From Siphonodentalium dalli (taxonomy: Eukaryota > Mollusca > Scaphopoda > Gadilida > Siphonodentaliidae), in assembly GCA_032622095.1 (NCBI GenBank), contig CP136066.1, positions 146,785,559 to 146,849,558 of the forward strand: DNA of 64,000 nucleotides, in the 5' to 3' direction. The position numbers and the translations under genes are program-made. Below the pieces are notes generated by a model that was not told the DNA's origin, made no database searches, and saw nothing but the letters and a program-made list of their open reading frames with translations. Below are positions 57,885 to 64,000 of this stretch, in pieces; positions within the stretch are counted from its first letter, which is position 1, and each line of letters begins with the position of its first letter.

Positions 57885-58425
57885 GTATTTTTTTGTTTTT
57901 AGAGTTATGTCCCTGGCTCTGCCCCTATTCGACCCAGTGACCCAATTTGAATAAATATGAACCCCAGTCACACAAGGTCCCTCCGTACCAAATATAAGCT
58001 AAAGTGGCCCAATGTTTCTTGAGAAGAAGTCATTCTAAGAATTACTATGGAGGAATAGAGTTATGGCCCTTGTTTCTCAACTAATCAACCTGGTGACCTC
58101 ATTTGAACAAATCTAAATGTGAGTCACCTAGGGAACATCCACACCAAATATGCACCCATTCGGCCTTATAGTTCTGGAAAAGAAGTCGTTCTAAGAATTA
58201 CTATGAAGGAATAGAATTGTGGCCCTGCTTTCTCAACTAATTGACCCGATGACCTCATTTGAACAAATCTGAATGTGATTCACCTAGGGAACATCCACAC
58301 CAACTATGAACTTACGATTCTGGAGGAGAAGATGATTCTTGATGGACGGACGGACGGACGGACGGACGAGGAGTGATGACTATAGCTCCACCGGAGACTT
58401 CGTCGCAGGTGAGCTAAAAACCATT
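57885..58425 (+). repeat. Interspersed repeat with canonical tail
   Basis: GTGACCTCATTTGAACAAAT appears twice, then GACGGACGGACGGACGGACG, GTGATGACTATAGCTCCACC and CGTCGCAGGTGAGCTAAAAA. Block R follows almost at once. At the other locus block Q sits at this tail. Confidence 0.8.
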
Positions 58426-59006
58426 CGAAACTTGACAAATACAGCTTCATTCATCATATATAAAACAAATGTAGTTAAACATGTAGATAAATGTGTTAAG
58501 GAGTCTAGATACTCAAATTATAGATTAGGAAGTAACAGCATGCAACGAAAACTGAAGGGCAACACAATATTATCTACTGCAAACGTAACTTGTTATACAA
58601 ATGATCAATAATATCATTTTACCATACTTAGTTCATAACAATTGAAGGCTTACTTGTAGCAATTACAAATCAATTCATCTGTAGAAAAAGTCATTTTTGA
58701 TATAAAACATCTCCACATGAGCACATAATTACCTAAGAAATATACGACATGAAATTGGAGACTGTTGGTTTTGCATACATTTCCAGTTTTCTTCAGAAAA
58801 ATTATCTAAATTTATTTTATTTAGGCAAAATGTACACAATAGTGATGGTTATGTAATTTTTCTTTACATTGACCTTGTCACAAATACAAAACATTCCACT
58901 TCAGAAACGAGACTGCATGGTCACGGATAATTGTCATATCCCACCTGAAACACGTTTTATATTCTTATACTTAACCCTTTGAATCCTTTGATATAATATA
59001 TGGAGA

Positions 59007-59166
59007 ATAATCACTTGATTGAAATGGTGACATAAAATAATTCATGAGAGGTAGGGACATTGTACAAACACGAGGGTGCATTGCGCTCGAGTGTTTTACA
59101 GAATTACAGAATAGTCCCTGCCTCGAATGAATTATTTCACGTCACCAGTTCAATCAAGTGATTATT
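59007..59166. mobile_element. MITE, ATCACTTGATT family, copy 3
   Basis: The best-preserved copy, with AATCACTTGATTGAAATGGT at the left and CACCAGTTCAATCAAGTGAT at the right. It corresponds to the copy at 18297-18453, so it was present before the duplication. Confidence 0.85.
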
Positions 59167-60170
59167 CTGTTTATTATATTCCACCATAAAACATCTGACT
59201 CGTCCAGGTTGTGGTGAAAAGCCATATTGGGCGAGACGCGTAGCACATCACACCATAGACTCGTACAAGATAAAACACATAATGCACACAACATTGTATA
59301 CAAACTTTATAATGAAACGCGCCCACCCTGGGGTAAACTATATTTTCTTCACAATGTATTATGTGGATACTAATATCTTTTTTCATCGTAAAGGCAAAAC
59401 TGGCTGAATATTGAGGTCACATGTTTGTGAATTTCATAATCGCCAAGAAAAAAACATGTATTTTTTTTAGGATCCATCCAAATTGAAAGCATATATAGGT
59501 AAGAATATTAAGGAGAATGACAACTTTGTAAATTGTAAATGATTACCACTTAGCCAGAATAAACTCTATACTGAAGGATACTGACCGTAAGAGTTGAATA
59601 TTTAACTAATCCATAAGAGTAGAGTGGAGTATAGTGGGCACATTGCGTGTAATAAAAGGGAATCTAAAAAAATAAATGACGGAATTCATTCCTGGCCAAG
59701 CTTCATCGTTGAAATAAAGTTGCATTCCGATTCCACACTATTGTTTGCTAAAGCTGTTCTACTTATTTGCATTATAGTGTATAAAAACAACATTGGAGCG
59801 AGAAGTGCGACAGGAAATACAGGATCTACATGTGGTATACGTGGGTGCAACCAAAGGGTTAACAAACAATATCGTTCCGCGCCGATGTAAAGGCTCAAAC
59901 AAGAGTGGGATATAGATGTGGTTGGTTTAATCTATTCTTGTTATTCGTCGACTTAAATACTGTTTTATCGCACAATCAAGACTATTTCACTGTAAATTTA
60001 TTGTCAATTACAAGCTACCGAATTGTGCTAATCATTCACATCGTCCTTGAGAATAACTAAACCGGCATATCTAAATGGTCACGAAATAGGTCGTCGATGT
60101 GTCATGTACACTTAACCCTTTCTATACTAAATACTCATTGGCGAGTAGTTATCCCTTAGAGGAAATGTTC

Positions 60171-60224
60171 AGATAATAAAAGTTCAACAAACGTTTGTTG
60201 TCAGATTGTTGAACTTATTATCTA
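60171..60224. repeat. Small palindrome, better-preserved copy
   Basis: AGATAATAAAAGTTCAACAA pairs with TTGTTGAACTTATTATCT around ACGTTTGTTGTCAGA. Confidence 0.75.
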
Positions 60225-60941
60225 AATATAGCTGCCAAATTTACCGAAATATCTATACAAATTGTCTTCGAGCTCATAAAGAGGTGTAATATTGATTACA
60301 TTATAATTATGTATAGTATGTGCCTAATGCGCAGCTGTGGCCGACACTTCTGCCCGGCGGTTTATAGCCTTTAACGTTTGGTCGGTATTTTGGTCCGTCC
60401 GGTTCAAAGGATTAACGATGTTCTATTGTACGGATCTCACGAACTTCCAAACACATTAAATTCCGATTCGGGTTAAAAGGATTAAGAAACAAACAACTGG
60501 AGGAAACGTGTGCAATAACCAGTGCATAACCATTAACATCAGAAACAGTAAATAATGTTTATACCCAAAACTTGATACTGGGAGCAGAGTGGCTTTTACA
60601 ATAACAATTCGGAGAAAACATGTGGTCAATGTGGATAATCGAACCATGCATCTATTGTGTTTTCGGCGAATCACCTTTCCACAACCGGACTGGGGAGACT
60701 TTTGGTGTCTGAATTTAGAAATATTCTTCACGACTATTCCTGAGAAGCAGTCCCACAAAGTAAATGACACCTGATCCTGAAATGTGGAGGCTTAAAATTG
60801 GAAATACTATCCTAACCCATTAATATCGATGCAATCCTCCGCATTCTTGACACATTGATAAATGTAAGGTTGCCTCCACATATACACACACACATAAAAG
60901 CTCTATGTTGTTTTATGCGGTGTTCGGCTTTTCTTAATTCC

Positions 60942-61089
60942 ATGGCTCACACGGGGGAATCGACCAAAGGCCGATCTGAGCAATCGGAGGCGCTCCGAGC
61001 AGCCAACGAGGCACTCCGAGATTTTGAGTCATTTTTGGAGACAGGAATTAAGAACTCCGCACTGAACCAAAGATTCCGGACAAATGGAG
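60942..61089 (+). CDS. Possible first coding exon of a host gene, product unknown
   Basis: An ATG in good context (TTCCATGGC) opens a frame that stays open to 61214. The first about 49 residues (MAHTGESTKGRSEQSEALRA, then EALRDFESFLETGIKN) are polar, helix-prone and unlike the noise around them. A GGAG/GTGTATG sequence at 61086-61094 could be a splice donor, which would end the exon at 61089. I do not recognise the family, and no downstream exon can be assigned. The upstream 40 bases are shared with 22905-22952, where the ATG has become ATA. Treat it as a hypothesis. Confidence 0.35.
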
Positions 61090-61214
61090 GTGTATGTAAT
61101 ATCTGTTTAGGTTTGCCCAGTAATATGGTTATTACCCAGCACGCAGTGAGTAGTGGAACGACAGAGAAAATGATACATAAAGATGTAGGTGTGTCAGAAA
61201 ATGGTCACCCATGA

Positions 61215-63882
61215 CGAAAATACCGGCACTGTTGACAAAACATCCATTATTTGTTAAGGAAAAATACACTACTCGCTATTTACGAAAGCCAAATATTACC
61301 CCAAGCCGCCCCAGAGAAATTTTAGCCCAAAATTCCCCAGAATAAGCATCGGACGGAGTAAAATGTGAAGGACGGTGTATAAATGATTTGCCAACGAGTC
61401 TGAACGGTGAGTCAACGAGGCCCCTCCGAATAACTACACAGGAGTACGATTATCAAAATGGAGTTTTACGTTTTGGTATATAAAATGGTACTGCTTTAGT
61501 CTGAGTTTCTCTGACTCGCAAATGCTTGACTTCTTGGTGATGGTAAGATGGCACAATTCACATGAAATAATTTCTCTGTATATTGATAGTTCCATAGACA
61601 TAATGGTGATTCTGAATTAATGTTATATCACTCCAACTGCACTGTGCTCAAAATAGGAATGGACCCAGCAATACTATCTACAATCTGTTCCAAAGATTCC
61701 AATATGTGAATAATATTATGGGATAGCTATTGCACGAACAAGGATATACTGAACTAACTTAAGTTCCTTTTGAGAAAAGCTGATTTTTTTTTAACAAGCT
61801 TCACAAAAGGGTTACTAGTTCTTGCTTTGATTCAGTGATATTTTGATTATGCTTGATGCTCTTGGTACATGCAGTGCGCTCTCTACAACAACCAAAGGAA
61901 AATAGCAGAAATCTCAGAATAGATTGATTAGATTTTGTCTTGGGCTGCATAATTGAGCAACTGTGGGGTACAAGAAACATCTAAAAATGAACATGTTAAC
62001 TGTTGAACAGCGGGTTAACCAAAGAAAGCTGTTGCTAATGAAGAAGATTAGTTTTAGTACCATCAATGAATATAACACCGAAATAGCTTGTTGCCAATTT
62101 AATATAGGTTCACCTTAAAATCCGAGTCTCAACCAGAAAATTTTCACCATTTGTTTTGTTTACATGTTCCTGACTTTTGACCCAACAATAACGACCTTCC
62201 TACCATGGGGTTCATGGGTATTTTTGTTGTGTTATTACATGGTTATAGTCACATACAAGCACACAGAAAGACATTACATAGCAATTGTCACCGGTTGTGT
62301 GTTTCTTTCCATCATATTGACTGGAATAATAAGGAAAAGCAAAATTGACATAAAAAGTCATAAGTACGACCCTATTTCAAAGAGCAATAGAATTTTTTTC
62401 CTCAAAGCGGATTTCAACGGATTTTGGATATATTGTTCCCCCAGATTATTCCCGACAAAATGACGCCAAAAACAGCTTGTAAACAATTTGTTCTAGGTTC
62501 ACCTCAAAATCGAGTCTCAACGACCAGACTACTTGTCGAGTCATAGAATCAAGACACATGACCATTGATTTATTCAGTATAATACAATGAAGAGCGTCCC
62601 TTAGTAGTATGTATATTCCTTAAATTGTCATAATTAAGAGCGTTGAAAGCTTCGGTAATTTGTGTTTTCAGAGTAAATAGGTAAATTTAATTATCGCATT
62701 TATCGACCTACTAGCAGGGTTAACCGCGTTGCCAATATTAAAGTGATGTGAAACTCTCTGATGTGGACATTTTGTGGGAATAGAGAATACCCTTGCCCAA
62801 AGTGTTACACATAGCCTCATAAAGTGCATACCCAAATGGCATAATTAAACGCCATTCTTATATACAGTATATGGAGTATAAGCAGTGGCTCGGTACCTTG
62901 TCGGGTGATTGTCATTTTGTTTATCACGATTAATTAGTCCCACACAAAATTATTTACAACTGCGCGTTCTTCGGATGTTATGTTTTAAATCGTACAGTCG
63001 ACGCGGTTGGAATTGACTTTTGTTTGTTTGTGTTTTTTTAAATAGTTTTATTGGGATCAAATCATGAACATCATAAACACATTAGTTCGCAAAAATAAAA
63101 TAAAAGACGACAAATTTGGTTTACATAGAGATGTATAAATCAATCTAGTGGGTTAGCCTAAGATTTTGAGGACACCTGTTTATATCTCCATGAAGATTTG
63201 TGGAAATTTAAAGAAATAGCAGGTGCCCCTCTGTTCATGGTGCTATACTGGCTAATTATTATCAGTTTAAAAGAAATGTTCCTATATATCAGCCACATGT
63301 GCCCGACACAGAGCGACATTTTAAGTTGTTTATGTTAGGTTATGAGCATGTTCTAAAAAATGAAATAAATCGTTTGTATCGGGTGGGGGCAGATGCACCC
63401 TGGTCAGTATTGGAGGATCCTGAAAGTCAGGTGCTATTGATTGTTTTCCTTTATCACAGAGAGAAATTATATTTGACTGCACACTGAGACCACTATTTTT
63501 GAACAGGCCTTCTATACATTGCCATCTCTCTTTACAAATTGTATATTTTTTGGTAAAAATCCTGAATGGAACAGACTCAATTGTGTTATAGTGCAAGGTC
63601 CCTCAGTTTACAACACCATATGTATCTCTTGTATAGATAGAATGATACATGTACTGTTAATGTTTTCTTCTCTGTATCTGTTTTGCTGGCTCACTCTATG
63701 AATGCTCTGATTCCCGTCCCAATATAAATATTACAGTTAAGAAGATATAATTGTCCAAGTGACTTAATTGTGTCATCATTTGTCGAGGTTGTGAAATTTG
63801 AATGCCAAAAACTCCCTTAGAACGAATTATGGAGAAAACTACATATAACTTTGGTGGATATCGGCAACTAAACATGCTTGAG
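61215..63882. other. Intergenic or intronic DNA, nothing recognised
   Basis: Low in the repeats that dominate the rest of the window. The open frame at 62164-62463 has two hydrophobic stretches but no family resemblance, and those at 63299-63487 and 63330-63596 overlap each other on opposite strands. I support none of them as genes. If the exon at 60942 is real, this could be its first intron. Confidence 0.4.
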
Positions 63883-63904
63883 TCTCTCTCTCTCTCTCTC
63901 TCTT
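63883..63904 (+). repeat. (TC)n microsatellite
   Basis: A TCTCTCTC tract of about 22 bases. It produces the RERERE run in a minus-strand frame at 63696-63971, which is not a gene. Confidence 0.9.
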
Positions 63905-64000
63905 CACCCCTGACCCAAACCGGTATCAAATGTGGTGTTTTTAACCCACACGATTTGATTCTTCGTATCACTGTAGAAGAACGTGCACGAATTTTGTGGA

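Larger units (their letters stand above)
58480..60890 (+). repeat. Block R, copy B
   Basis: Paralogue of 17766-20940 and somewhat shorter. It keeps CACTTCAGAAACGAGACTGC, GGCCGACACTTCTGCCCGGC and GGTCGGTATTTTGGTCCGTC. Non-coding. It ends just upstream of the possible exon at 60942. Confidence 0.85.

Noticed and set aside
62164-62463. 99-codon frame with two hydrophobic segments
   Set aside because: AT-rich DNA readily gives hydrophobic codons; no family resemblance, no start context, no conserved motif.
63299-63596. Overlapping frames on opposite strands
   Set aside because: No motif in either, and neither shows a clear coding bias.
1-64000. tRNA genes or tRNA-derived SINE promoters
   Set aside because: I looked for GGTTCGANTCC-type B boxes with a matching A box upstream and found none that fold; a tRNAscan run would be decisive.

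Overview
This is a eukaryotic, animal, repeat-dominated window. I infer a marine invertebrate, most likely a mollusc: the DNA is AT-rich, TACATGTA-type words are frequent, and several repeats end in a GGTGAGCTAAAAA tail of a kind I associate with bivalve and gastropod genomes. I see no bacterial gene, rRNA, tRNA or CRISPR array. The only long intact reading frames belong to one LINE retrotransposon, and only one short stretch (60942-61089) looks as if it might be a host exon.

Layout. 1-6 kb: old repeats, a 131-bp tandem duplication and a decayed reverse transcriptase fragment. 6.1-9.55 kb: a dead hAT-like transposon lying inside an older repeat. 9.95-17.0 kb: a mobile block (called Q here) carrying a 5.65-kb foldback element (F1) with minisatellite arrays. 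17.8-20.9 kb: block R, which recurs at 58.5-60.9 kb. 21-27.4 kb: a retroelement fragment, TA-flanked MITEs, hairpin elements and a 3.4-kb element with roughly 1-kb inverted arms. 27.7-37.1 kb: a duplicated segment, one copy of which is interrupted by a MITE and, next to it, its 6.4-kb parent element; the parent contains a CpG-richer unrecognised interior and an LTR-like composite. 37.5-39.9 kb: a half foldback element (F3) inside an old repeat. 39.9-46.1 kb: the LINE on the minus strand, with an ORF1 split by one stop codon and an intact ORF2 (endonuclease plus reverse transcriptase). 46.3-47.1 kb: a 5'-truncated fragment of a different LINE. 49.07-55.82 kb: a second copy of Q, now carrying foldback F2, a 413-bp palindromic MITE and a TTAA-flanked MITE. 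55.8-60.9 kb: second copies of blocks P and R, ending just upstream of the possible exon.

The main theme is two paralogous segments, about 3.6-22.95 kb and 49.0-60.96 kb, which share flanking blocks but carry different insertions. Comparing them gives empty sites for several elements: the foldbacks, the TTAA MITE and Q itself. A second internal comparison (27.66-28.32 kb against 29.73-37.10 kb) gives the empty site of the 6.4-kb element. All homology statements come from reading by eye. Boundaries given as approximate are good to about 5-30 bases, and no database search was possible.
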